NCBI GenBank assembly: GCA_963706535.1
Contig: CAVPMU010000013.1
Span: 1-64,000, forward strand
DNA length: 64,000 bases
Source: RPQJ01 sp963706535
GTDB lineage: Bacteria > Pseudomonadota > Gammaproteobacteria > Steroidobacterales > Steroidobacteraceae
Direction of reading: 5' to 3'
Under the pieces are notes generated by a model. That model saw only the letters and a list, made by a program, of their open reading frames with translations. It was not told where the DNA came from and did no database searches. The translations under genes and the position numbers were made by a program. Below, piece after piece: positions 27,147-34,513 of this stretch (its first letter is position 1; each line of letters begins with the position of its first letter).

Positions 27147-28202
27147 ATGGCTTACGAGGATCCACCCGACGAGCGAGAGCCCGCGGCAGCGGCGAAGCCG
27201 GCCGCCGGGGTGCAGTATGTCGAGGCCGGCGAGGGCGATGCCGGCCAGCGACTCGATAACTTCCTGATCCGCGTGCTGAAAGGCGTGCCGCGCACCCACG
27301 TCTACCGGCTGCTGCGCAAGGGCGAAGTCCGGGTCAACAGCAAGCGCGCGAAGCCCGACCAGCGTGTCGAGGCCGGGGACCGCATCCGCCTCCCGCCGGT
27401 GCGGCGGCCGGAGCCCGCCACTGGCGCAGCGGCACGGCCGCCCAGCGCCTCGCTGCAGGCCTTCCTGACTTCCGCCATCGTCTACGAGGACGCCGACCTG
27501 ATGGTCCTCAACAAGCCGGCCGGCGTCGCCGTCCACGGCGGCAGCGGTACGAGCCACGGCGTGATCGAGGCGCTCAGGGCCGCCCGGCCGGACCTCAAGG
27601 AACTCGACCTCGTGCACCGGCTCGACCGGGACACCAGCGGCTGCCTGATCGTCGCCAAGCGTCGCTCGGCGCTGCGCAACCTGCACGAGCAGCTGCGCGA
27701 GGGGCAGGCCGAGAAGCGCTACCTCGCGCTCGTGTGTGGCAAGTGGGACCTGGGACAGAAGCGCATCGAACTGCCGCTGGCGACGGGCGAGCGCCGCGGT
27801 GGCGAGCGGCACGTGGCGGTGCGCAGTCACGGCCAGATGGCGGTCAGCACGTTCCGGCCGGTGCAGTTCTTCGGCGTCGTCGCGACGCTCATGGAAGTGG
27901 AGATCGGCACCGGCAAGACGCACCAGATCCGCGTCCATGCGGCCTACGCGGGCCATCCGGTGGCGGGCGACGACAAGTACGGCGATCGCGAGCGCAACGC
28001 GGTGCTGCGCGACTACGGGCTCAACCGGATGTTCCTGCACGCCGCATCGATTGGCGTGACCCGCCCCGGCACGCGCGAGCCGTTGCTGGTGAGTGCTCCG
28101 CTCGGCGACGACCTGAAGGCGGTGCTCGACGCCCTGCTCAAGGCACCGGGATCCCGGCGCGGCGCAGCGCGCCGCAGAGCCAGATCAGCGGCAGGCCGGT
28201 AA
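27147..28202 (+). CDS. rluC: 23S rRNA pseudouridine synthase RluC
   Basis: Makes pseudouridines in 23S rRNA helix 35 region (955, 2504, 2580 in E. coli). 351 residues: an S4 domain (AGQRLDNFLIRVLKGVPRTH... GEVRVN), then the RluA-type catalytic domain with HRLDRDTSGCLIVAK containing the catalytic Asp, EKRYLALVCGKW and GKTHQIRVHAAYAGHPV. The ATG at 27147 gives an Ala/Glu-rich N-terminal extension common in this family. The last 65 bases overlap maf on the other strand. Confidence 0.93.
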   Translation: MAYEDPPDEREPAAAAKPAAGVQYVEAGEGDAGQRLDNFLIRVLKGVPRTHVYRLLRKGEVRVNSKRAKPDQRVEAGDRIRLPPVRRPEPATGAAARPPSASLQAFLTSAIVYEDADLMVLNKPAGVAVHGGSGTSHGVIEALRAARPDLKELDLVHRLDRDTSGCLIVAKRRSALRNLHEQLREGQAEKRYLALVCGKWDLGQKRIELPLATGERRGGERHVAVRSHGQMAVSTFRPVQFFGVVATLMEVEIGTGKTHQIRVHAAYAGHPVAGDDKYGDRERNAVLRDYGLNRMFLHAASIGVTRPGTREPLLVSAPLGDDLKAVLDALLKAPGSRRGAARRRARSAAGR

Positions 28203-28722
28203 GCGCGGTCGGGTCGGCGGACCCGATCGAGTCGAACAGGGAGATCCCGAGCGACTCGGCCTTGAATCCCCCCGCGCAATCGAGTGGACGGTCGGCGGCG
28301 ACGTAACGCCCGATCTCCTCGTCGGTGAGCTTGCGGAACCGCACGACGGTGCGGTCGACGTGGGACTCGGCGCGACGGTTCGGACCATCCGCGAGATGCA
28401 CGGCCGTCAGGAAGACCACCTCGCAGCCGGAGGATTCGCGCAGCTGTTCCACACAGCGCTCGACGGTGCCGGGCTTGCCGAGCAGGGTTTCGCCCAGCAG
28501 CGCCACCTGGTCCGAGCCGATGACCACGGCCCCTGGTCGCGACCTCGCGACGGCTTCAGCCTTCTCGCGGGCAAGGCGTGCAGACATCTGGGTCGCCGAT
28601 TCCCCCGGCAGGGGCTGCTCCGTGACGCCCGGTGCGACGCACTCGAACGGCACGCCGAGGCGGCCGAGCAGGTCGCGCCTATACGCCGAGCTGGACGCAA
28701 GAATGAGATCCTTGAAAAACAA
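28138..28722 (-). CDS. Maf family nucleoside triphosphate pyrophosphatase (YceF-like)
   Basis: A 194-residue housecleaning pyrophosphatase that removes modified nucleotides (m7GTP for the YceF group). Conserved stretches are LILASSSAYRRDLLGRLGVPF, AVVIGSDQVALLGETLLGKP, and a terminal LTGLPLIWLCGALRRAG. ATG 28722 yields the family start. It lies divergent to yceD and converges with rluC, as in gammaproteobacteria where maf/yceF neighbours yceD-rpmF. Confidence 0.9.
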   Translation of the reverse strand: MFFKDLILASSSAYRRDLLGRLGVPFECVAPGVTEQPLPGESATQMSARLAREKAEAVARSRPGAVVIGSDQVALLGETLLGKPGTVERCVEQLRESSGCEVVFLTAVHLADGPNRRAESHVDRTVVRFRKLTDEEIGRYVAADRPLDCAGGFKAESLGISLFDSIGSADPTALTGLPLIWLCGALRRAGIPVP

Positions 28723-28742
28723 GGGTTTAAGCCTGATTCGTT

Positions 28743-28771
28743 TTGACAGCGGGGAGGGCGATCAATATTAT
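28743..28771 (+). promoter_or_regulatory. Strong sigma-70 promoter for yceD-rpmF-plsX
   Basis: Perfect -35 TTGACA (28743-28748), 17-base spacer, and -10 TATTAT (28766-28771). The predicted start of transcription, about 28778, is only three bases before the yceD ATG, so this transcript would be nearly leaderless. Confidence 0.8.
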
Positions 28772-28780
28772 ACGCGCCCC

Positions 28781-29296
28781 ATGTCGCACGCCCCGGCCGA
28801 TCAAGTCAACGCGGTCGAGCTGGCAGGGCGCGCAGCCAGGCTCGAGCGCGATTATCGACTGGACCAGTTGCCGCGACTGGTCGAAGCCGGCGCGCTCGAG
28901 GGTACGTGGGCGCGTGCCGCACTTGGCTTTGCGACCTTCGAGGGGCGCGTGACGGTGGAGGCGCGGGTCGAGGGCGCGATCGTCCTGCCTTGCCAGCGCT
29001 GCATGCGACCCTGCGAGTGCGCCATCGACGAGTCGGCGCTGCTGGCCGTGGTGGCGAACGACGAGGTCGAGCTGCCGGGCGGCTACGAAGCCCTGCTCGG
29101 CGACGCCGAGCGGCTGTCGCTCGGCGAGCTGGCAGAGGAACAGATCCTGCTCGGCATGCCCCTGGTGCCGATGCACGAGGATGCCGGACAGTGCGGTGCC
29201 GGGGCGGCCGCGGAAGCCGTCGGTGGCACCGGAACGGAAGACAGACAGAGACCCTTTGCGAACCTGCGGCAGTTGCTCGGCGATGGCGAGCGCTGA
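28781..29296 (+). CDS. yceD: YceD/DUF177 family protein
   Basis: A 171-residue protein linked in many bacteria to 23S rRNA accumulation. It has the family's cysteine pair CQRCMRPCECAIDE, an acidic central part, and the C-terminal EEQILLGMPLVPMHEDA followed by NPFANL-like RPFANLRQLL. Start at ATG 28781; there is no Shine-Dalgarno upstream and a strong promoter ends ten bases before it. It precedes rpmF by 21 bases in the conserved yceD-rpmF-plsX order. Confidence 0.92.
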   Translation: MSHAPADQVNAVELAGRAARLERDYRLDQLPRLVEAGALEGTWARAALGFATFEGRVTVEARVEGAIVLPCQRCMRPCECAIDESALLAVVANDEVELPGGYEALLGDAERLSLGELAEEQILLGMPLVPMHEDAGQCGAGAAAEAVGGTGTEDRQRPFANLRQLLGDGER

Positions 29297-29317
29297 TCCG
29301 CGACAGGAGAGAAGACC

Positions 29318-29512
29318 ATGGCAGTCCAGAAGAGCCGCAAGAGCCCCTCGAAGCGGGGCATGCATCGTTCGCACGATTCGCTGCGCCGCCCCGCGCTGTC
29401 GGTCGATCCCACCAGCGGCGAGACGCACCTGCGTCATCGCATCACCCCCGACGGTTTCTACCGCGGCAAGAAGGTGATCGAGAAGCCGGTGGCCGAGGAA
29501 GGCCAGGAATAG
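29318..29512 (+). CDS. rpmF: 50S ribosomal protein L32
   Basis: A 64-residue ribosomal protein, MAVQKSRKSPSKRGMHRSHD at the N-terminus and TGETHLRHRI-like GETHLRHRITPDGFYRGKKV at the C-terminus. It is of the type without the zinc-binding cysteines. GGAGAG ribosome-binding site nine bases ahead of ATG 29318. Confidence 0.97.
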   Translation: MAVQKSRKSPSKRGMHRSHDSLRRPALSVDPTSGETHLRHRITPDGFYRGKKVIEKPVAEEGQE

Positions 29513-29530
29513 TCCGCTCGAGGCCCGCGC

Positions 29531-30538
29531 ATGAAGGCCGGGCTCACCATCGCCGTGGATGCCATGAGTGGCGACCACGGCGCCGCCGTCGCGGTGCCCG
29601 CCGCGCTCGACGTCCTCGCTGATTCGCCCGACCTGCGGCTCCTGCTCGTGGGCCGCGGCGAAGTGCTGCGTCCGCTGCTGCGCACGGCGCCACAGCGCCG
29701 TTGCACGATCGTCGAGGCGAGCGAAGTGGTCGGCATGGACGAGCGTCCCCAGGATGCCGTCCGGCACAAGAAGGATTCCTCGATGCGCGTCGCCATCAAC
29801 CTCCTGAAAAAGGGGGAGGTGACGGCCTGCGTATCGGCGGGCAACACCGGCGCGCTGCTCGCCACCTCGCGCTTCGTGCTCGGCATGATCCCCGGCATCG
29901 ACCGGCCCGCCATCGTCTCGGCGGTGCCCGCGGCGCACGGCCACACCGTGATGCTCGACCTCGGTGCCAACCCCGACTGCAGCGCGGACAACCTGGTGCA
30001 GTTCGCGGTGATGGGCTCGATCATCGCGGCCGACCTGCACGGGATCGCGAACCCGCGCGTCGGCCTGCTCAATATCGGCGAGGAAGACATCAAGGGCACC
30101 GAGCAGATCCGCGAGGCGCATCGCCGCCTGGCCGGTGCGCCGATCAATTACCTCGGCTTCGTCGAGGGCGACGACATCTTCTCCGGCGAAATCGACGTGG
30201 TGGTGACCGACGGATTCACCGGCAACGTCGCGCTCAAGACCATGGAAGGGCTCGCGCGGTTCATCGGCGGCACCATGCGCGAGGAGTTCATGCGCAACCC
30301 GCTGCGCAAGGCGGGCGCGATCGCCGCGGCCCCATCCTTGAAGGCCTTGAAGCGCCGCCTCGATCCGCGCGCCTACAACGGTGCGAGCATGGTCGGCCTC
30401 GCCAGCGTGGTCATCAAGAGCCACGGCGGCGCCGATCGGGTCTCGTTCGCGAACGCGGTGCGTGTCGCCATCACCGAGGCACGCAAGGGCGTGCCGGGAC
30501 AGATCGCGGAGTTGATGGCGCGGGTCGCCGCGGGCTGA
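29531..30538 (+). CDS. plsX: Phosphate acyltransferase PlsX
   Basis: Makes acyl-phosphate from acyl-ACP for phospholipid synthesis at the membrane surface. 335 residues: IAVDAMSGDHG near the N-terminus, MRVAINLLKKGEVTACVSAGNTGALL, DLGANPDCSADNLVQFAVMG, GLLNIGEEDIKG and GFTGNVALKTMEGL are all family blocks. Follows rpmF by 18 bases in the fatty-acid gene order. The next expected gene, fabH, is absent; a convergent DUF1232 gene lies downstream instead. Confidence 0.96.
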   Translation: MKAGLTIAVDAMSGDHGAAVAVPAALDVLADSPDLRLLLVGRGEVLRPLLRTAPQRRCTIVEASEVVGMDERPQDAVRHKKDSSMRVAINLLKKGEVTACVSAGNTGALLATSRFVLGMIPGIDRPAIVSAVPAAHGHTVMLDLGANPDCSADNLVQFAVMGSIIAADLHGIANPRVGLLNIGEEDIKGTEQIREAHRRLAGAPINYLGFVEGDDIFSGEIDVVVTDGFTGNVALKTMEGLARFIGGTMREEFMRNPLRKAGAIAAAPSLKALKRRLDPRAYNGASMVGLASVVIKSHGGADRVSFANAVRVAITEARKGVPGQIAELMARVAAG

Positions 30539-30546
30539 GGCCTGCC

Positions 30547-31089
30547 TCAGCGGGCGGTGCGCTTGCGTTCCTCGGTGCGACGGCGACGCATGCGCGCCAT
30601 GAGCTGGACCCGGCGGCGCGACAACCGTTCCGTGACCACCGCCGCATCCTTCGTCTTCGCGGAGCCCTTCGCCAGTTCCTTGCGGTAGCGGCGAAAGTCC
30701 TCGTAGGCATCGAGCTCGTGGCGCACTTCGCGGAACACCAGTTCGATCATGACGGCGTCGTCGAGCAGGCCGATGCCCGGGATGTCGTCGGGGATCAGGT
30801 CCTCGGGGTCGCAGAGGTAGGCGAGCGCCGAAAGCGCGGGATTGCGCTCCTCCTCCTCGAGACGCCACTCCTGGTCGGTCAGCATTTCGAGCAGGGTCTC
30901 GAGCTTGTCGAGCCGCTCGGTGACGAAATCCGGCAGGTCGGAACGGCGCATCGACTGCACGAGATCGGCCGCTGCGCCGAGGATTTCCTCGTCGTCGGCG
31001 ATGCCCACGGCCTCGCGGGCGCGGCGCAGTTCGCGACGGAAGTGACGCAGGTCACGATCCGAGAGTTCGATGGTCAGCTTGTACGGCAT
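30547..31089 (-). CDS. YkvA/DUF1232-containing protein
   Basis: A 180-residue soluble protein from ATG 31089 (MPYKLTIELSDRDLRHFRRE). Residues 20-90 are a charged helical region; residues 90-140 contain the DUF1232 pattern ALAYLCDPEDLIPDDIPGIGLLDDAVMIE, although without the usual transmembrane features; the C-terminus is strongly basic (RMRRRRTEERKR). Function unknown. Converges with plsX eight bases away. Confidence 0.8.
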   Translation of the reverse strand: MPYKLTIELSDRDLRHFRRELRRAREAVGIADDEEILGAAADLVQSMRRSDLPDFVTERLDKLETLLEMLTDQEWRLEEEERNPALSALAYLCDPEDLIPDDIPGIGLLDDAVMIELVFREVRHELDAYEDFRRYRKELAKGSAKTKDAAVVTERLSRRRVQLMARMRRRRTEERKRTAR

Positions 31090-31201
31090 TTGGTCCCCCG
31101 GGCGCGCAAGGCTACTGGCGGAACCCGCATGGGTCAACGAAGTCGAAATAGTGTCCGCGCACCCGTTTAGAATGCGTCGCGGAGGGCCAGGGTTGCACCA
31201 G

Positions 31202-32164
31202 ATGCTCGATTCGATCGAAAAATACCGTCGCGCGGCCGTCGCGGTGCTGGCAATGCTGGCCGCGGGGACGGCGCAAGGCGGCGTGTCCGAGTACGTGCTG
31301 CCCGAGAATGGCGACAACGTCATCGGCGTCGTCACGACGGCGATCGCCGAGCACGAGGACACGCTGCTCAACGTCGGCCGGCGCTACGGCGTGGGCTACG
31401 AGGAAATCATCGCCGCAAATCCGGGCGTCGATCCCTGGTTGCCGGGCGACGGCACGGAGGTCCTGATCCCGACGCGCTTCATCCTTCCGGATGCGCCGCG
31501 CGAGGGCATCGTGGTGAACCTGCCGGAGCACCGCCTGTATTACTTCCCGCCCGCGAAGGCCGGCGAGCGGCGCATCGTGCGCACCTATCCGATCAGCACC
31601 GGCAAGATGGACTGGAAGACGCCGCTAGGCACGACGAGGATCGTCGCGAAGCAGGAGCGTCCCAACTGGTATCCGCCGGCCTCGGTGCTCGCGGAGCACG
31701 AGGCGCGGGGCGACCCGCTGCCGAAAGTGGTGCCGCCCGGGCCCGACAATCCTCTCGGCGAGCACGCCATGCGGCTCGGCATTCCCGGGGGCGCCTACCT
31801 GATCCACGGCACCAATCGTCCGGCGGGCGTGGGCATGCAGGTGACGCACGGCTGCATCCGGCTGTTCCCCGAGGACATCGCCGAGTTGTTCGGCTTCGTG
31901 CCGGTCAACACCAGGGTCAACCTGATCGACCAGACCACCAAGGTGGGCTGGCAGCGCGGCACGCTCTACGTCGAACGCCACGCGCCACTCGAGGGCACGC
32001 AGAATCCGGCCCACATGGACCCGACCGAACTCACCTCGCTGATCACGAAGGCCATCGAGGGACGCAGCGTGTCGGTCGACATGGCGGGCGCCATGGATGC
32101 GTTCCGTCTCGCCACCGGGGTTCCCGTGCCGCTCTCGGTGCCGGTGCGCGCCGCTCGGCAATAG
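31202..32164 (+). CDS. L,D-transpeptidase (ErfK/YbiS family)
   Basis: A periplasmic enzyme that links peptides to meso-diaminopimelate in peptidoglycan: either 3-3 cross-links or attachment of Braun-type lipoprotein. From ATG 31202 the 320-residue protein has a signal peptide (AAVAVLAMLAAGTAQG), a LysM-like segment (residues 50-92, LLNVGRRYGVGYEEIIAANPG) and a YkuD domain with H-x(n)-SHGC-R: the histidine in YLIHGTNRPAG and Cys218 in VTHGCIRL. ATG 31172 is an alternative start. It faces an Lpp/OprI-like gene across a shared terminator, suggesting that lipoprotein as substrate (inference). Confidence 0.9.
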   Translation: MLDSIEKYRRAAVAVLAMLAAGTAQGGVSEYVLPENGDNVIGVVTTAIAEHEDTLLNVGRRYGVGYEEIIAANPGVDPWLPGDGTEVLIPTRFILPDAPREGIVVNLPEHRLYYFPPAKAGERRIVRTYPISTGKMDWKTPLGTTRIVAKQERPNWYPPASVLAEHEARGDPLPKVVPPGPDNPLGEHAMRLGIPGGAYLIHGTNRPAGVGMQVTHGCIRLFPEDIAELFGFVPVNTRVNLIDQTTKVGWQRGTLYVERHAPLEGTQNPAHMDPTELTSLITKAIEGRSVSVDMAGAMDAFRLATGVPVPLSVPVRAARQ

Positions 32165-32186
32165 CCGAAGTCCTCGCGAAAAAAAA

Positions 32187-32211
32187 AACGCCGCGGGATC
32201 ACCGCGGCGTT
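32187..32211 (-). terminator. Rho-independent terminator of the Lpp-like gene
   Basis: Ten-base-pair stem AACGCCGCGG / CCGCGGCGTT with loop GATCA. On the minus strand the stem is followed by a run of about ten U residues (A-run at 32179-32188). It ends the lipoprotein transcript and lies 23 bases after the convergent L,D-transpeptidase. Confidence 0.9.
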
Positions 32212-32247
32212 CCGTTCGGCTAGCGAACGTCTCGAACAGTCAGTCGA

Positions 32248-32568
32248 TTACTTGCCCATCGACTTCTTGAACGCGCGATCGATCTTCTCGTTCGTCGCGT
32301 CGCAGCAGGCCTGCGCGCCCTGTGCAGCCTGCAGCGCCTGGTTGGCGGTGCTCTGCGCGGCGCTCGCGGCATTGGCGGCGCTGGAGGCCGAGGCCGCAGC
32401 GGCGTCGGCCGCCGACTTGGCGGCAGCGGCGTCCTGCGCGGCGGCCTTGGCTGCAGCATCGGCCGCGTCGATCTTGGCGAGCGTCTCCTGGCTGGTGCAG
32501 CCACTGGCAACGGCCAGCATCAGGGCGGCGACGCCCACGGTCAGGGTCTTGACGATTGCGGTCTTCAT
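32248..32568 (-). CDS. Lpp/OprI-family alanine-zipper lipoprotein
   Basis: A 106-residue lipoprotein. The signal peptide ends in a lipobox with the acylated Cys24 (LMLAVASGC). The mature part is an alanine-rich heptad coiled coil (AADAAAKAAAQDAAAAKSAA and onward) as in Pseudomonas OprI, then a double cysteine (GAQACCDATNEKIDR) and a C-terminal lysine (FKKSMGK). In E. coli Lpp the terminal lysine is joined to peptidoglycan by L,D-transpeptidases, and such an enzyme is encoded by the neighbouring convergent gene. Likely role: tethering outer membrane to cell wall. ATG 32568. Dedicated strong terminator suggests high expression. Confidence 0.88.
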   Translation of the reverse strand: MKTAIVKTLTVGVAALMLAVASGCTSQETLAKIDAADAAAKAAAQDAAAAKSAADAAAASASSAANAASAAQSTANQALQAAQGAQACCDATNEKIDRAFKKSMGK

Positions 32569-33064
32569 GTTGTGTCTGTCCTCGGTGGTTGGGACTCGAA
32601 GAGTCTTGTACGTCGGCTGCACCGATCTGGACGCAAGATCCATGCGCGGATCACAGCCGAACGCGGGGATGGTAACCGATCCAAAATCGATGATAAAGGC
32701 GCGTTAGACGTTTTGCTCATGCGCGTGGAGCGTGCAGCGATGAGCGCGAGTGCTGCGGAAATGCAGCTGCGGCAGCATCGCGCGATTCGCACGGCCGCCG
32801 TGACATCGAGGCTTCGTTGCTGCGATGCGCCTCGCGGCGCGCCCTCGGTTCAAGGTCGTTCGACTCGCGCGCGAGTGGTTAGTTCACTCGTCGATTGCAT
32901 CCGGCGTTCCGGCCCTCGTGCGTGTCGCTGGTCGAGCGCGATGGCGACGGCGATGGCGAGGCGCGAGGTGCGCAGCGGGCGCGCGTGTATGGCGCGAGCG
33001 CACCCGCGTGCGGTGGGGTGGGACTGGCCTGCGCGTCCTCGTTACGACTCGTGGGCGACGCAAC
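32569..33064. other. Long intergenic region between the lipoprotein gene and lexA
   Basis: About 500 bases with no convincing gene; short frames here show no family resemblance. The lipoprotein promoter should lie in its first part (a weak TTTATC-N17-TACCAT pair is present on the minus strand near 32650-32685). The rest is GC-rich with a purine/pyrimidine-biased composition unlike the flanking genes. I see nothing else. Confidence 0.5.
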
Positions 33065-33117
33065 TTGCCTCGCGCTCCAAAACTGTATATAAGAACAGTA
33101 GCTGTGAATGCATACAG
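33065..33117 (+). promoter_or_regulatory. lexA promoter with two tandem SOS boxes
   Basis: -35 TTGCCT (33065-33070), 17-base spacer, -10 TATAAG (33088-33093). SOS box 1 is CTGTATATAAGAACAG (33083-33098) over the -10. SOS box 2 is CTGTGAATGCATACAG (33102-33117), three bases further on and overlapping the ribosome-binding site AGGAG (33116-33120). Both fit the CTGT-N8-ACAG LexA consensus, the arrangement seen at E. coli lexA. LexA should repress the whole lexA-imuA-imuB-dnaE2 operon here. Confidence 0.93.
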
Positions 33118-33125
33118 GAGCCGCC

Positions 33126-33743
33126 ATGGACGACCTCACCCCGCGCCAGCGCCAGGTCCTGCGCTTCATCCAGGACTCGCTGGTGGAAAACGGCATGCCG
33201 CCCACGCGTGCCGAGATCGCCGACGCGCTCGGCTTCAAGTCGGCGAACGCGGCCGAAGAACACCTGCGCGCCCTGCAGCGCAAGGGGGTCGTCGAGCTGC
33301 GGCCGGGCACGTCGCGCGGCATCCAGTTGCGGGACTCCCTGCGCGAGCAGCTCGGCCTGCCGCTCATCGGCCGCGTCGCCGCCGGTCGGCCCATCCTCGC
33401 CGAGGAAAACATCGAGGCGCACTACCAGATCGATCCGCAGCTCTTCCAGCCGCGTCCGCATTACCTGCTCAAGGTGCGCGGCATGAGCATGAAGAACGCC
33501 GGCATCCTCGATGGCGACCTCGTCGCCGTACACCGCACGCCAGAGGTGCGCAACCGCCAGATCATCGTGGCGCGCCTCGAGAACGAAGTGACGGTGAAGC
33601 GTTACCGACAGGACGGCACGATCGCGTGGCTGCTGCCGGAGAACGACGACTTCGAGCCCCTGCGCGTCGACCTGAAGCACGAGTCGCTGATCATCGAGGG
33701 CGTGGTGGTCGGGGTGGTGCGGCAGGAGGCGGGCAGGGCCTGA
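33126..33743 (+). CDS. lexA: SOS repressor LexA
   Basis: Transcriptional repressor of DNA-damage genes, inactivated by RecA-stimulated self-cleavage. 205 residues from ATG 33126, chosen for its AGGAG site and MDDLTPRQ start over the upstream ATG 33108. Winged-helix DNA-binding domain residues 1-70 (PPTRAEIADALGFKSANAAEEHL), cleavage bond Ala86-Gly87 (RVAAGRP), catalytic Ser121 (RGMSMK) and Lys158 (VTVKRY). Followed by a hairpin repeat and then imuA. Confidence 0.97.
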   Translation: MDDLTPRQRQVLRFIQDSLVENGMPPTRAEIADALGFKSANAAEEHLRALQRKGVVELRPGTSRGIQLRDSLREQLGLPLIGRVAAGRPILAEENIEAHYQIDPQLFQPRPHYLLKVRGMSMKNAGILDGDLVAVHRTPEVRNRQIIVARLENEVTVKRYRQDGTIAWLLPENDDFEPLRVDLKHESLIIEGVVVGVVRQEAGRA

Positions 33744-33747
33744 GGAG

Positions 33748-33862
33748 AGCGGATAGTGAATAGCGGATAGCGGATAGTGACGAGAGCCGGCGCGCTGGCC
33801 TGTTCTGCTTCTTCACTAACCGCCTTCCTGCTCTTCCACTATCCGCTATCCGCTATCCGCTT
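33748..33862. repeat. Heptamer-armed hairpin element between lexA and imuA
   Basis: Left arm AGCGGATAGTGAATAGCGGA continuing to 33780 and right arm from 33837 (CACTATCCGCTATCCGC...) are inverted copies of GCGGATA heptamers. The loop holds a GC-rich inner dyad (GCCGGCGCGCTGGC) and the pyrimidine-rich CTTCTTCACTA motif also found next to the other elements. It occupies almost the entire lexA-imuA gap, so it would be transcribed and could form a hairpin in the mRNA. Confidence 0.85.
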
Positions 33863-33872
33863 CGCCTCCGCC

Positions 33873-34511
33873 ATGTCCCTCGACCAGCTCCTGCGTCACC
33901 CGAAGCTCTGGCGTGCCCGGGAGCAGGGCATGTCCGGCCAGCCACCCGGACTGCCCACGGGCTTCGCCGCGCTCGACCGTTGCCTGCCGGGTGGCGGCTG
34001 GCCGCGCCAGGGACTCGTCGAGATCCTCACCGATCGCTACGGCATCGGCGAGCTGAGTCTCCTGATGCCCGCGCTGGCCGCGCTGTGCCGCGATGAGCAG
34101 GAGGGCGGCTGGCTCGCCTGGGTTTCTCCGCCCCATCAACCATATGCGCCGGCGCTCGCGGCTTGCGGCATCGAAGTGAGCCGGCTGCTGGTGGTGCGCG
34201 CGCAGCCCGCGGAATGGGCGATGGAACAGGCGCTGCGTTCGGGCGCCTGCAGCGCGGTGCTCGGCTGGGCTGCGTTCCGCGAGCCGCAGTCCCTGCGCCG
34301 GTTGCAACTCGCGGCCGAGCAGTCACGCTGCCTGGCGGTGAGCTACCGGCGATTGCGCGACGCCCGCGAGCCGTCGCCGGCGGTATTGCGCATCGCCCTC
34401 GAGGCCGATCGCGACGGTCTCGTGGCGCGCATCGTGAAGAGCCGCGGCGGCCGCGCGACGAGCATGCGGCTCGGCTGGCTCGCCGCAGCGACACACACCG
34501 GTACGCACTGA
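33873..34511 (+). CDS. imuA: Translesion synthesis protein ImuA
   Basis: A 212-residue RecA-like protein without a full ATPase site that joins ImuB and DnaE2 in the SOS mutasome. It begins MSLDQLLRHPKLWRARE at ATG 33873; the longer frame only reads through the repeat element. Blocks LPTGFAALDRCLPGGGWPRQGLVEIL, LAWVSPPHQPYAPALAACGI and MEQALRSGACSAVLGW are typical. Two bases separate it from imuB. SOS control comes through the upstream lexA promoter. Confidence 0.9.
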   Translation: MSLDQLLRHPKLWRAREQGMSGQPPGLPTGFAALDRCLPGGGWPRQGLVEILTDRYGIGELSLLMPALAALCRDEQEGGWLAWVSPPHQPYAPALAACGIEVSRLLVVRAQPAEWAMEQALRSGACSAVLGWAAFREPQSLRRLQLAAEQSRCLAVSYRRLRDAREPSPAVLRIALEADRDGLVARIVKSRGGRATSMRLGWLAAATHTGTH

Positions 34512-34513
34512 CC

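Noticed and set aside
33748..33862. CRISPR array
   Set aside because: Seven-base units are contiguous or mirrored, with no spacers of constant length and no cas genes.
33777..33872. A longer ImuA start upstream of ATG 33873
   Set aside because: The extension is encoded by the heptamer hairpin and has no similarity to ImuA; the same applies to the long SDR frame over the repeat at 42.87 kb.
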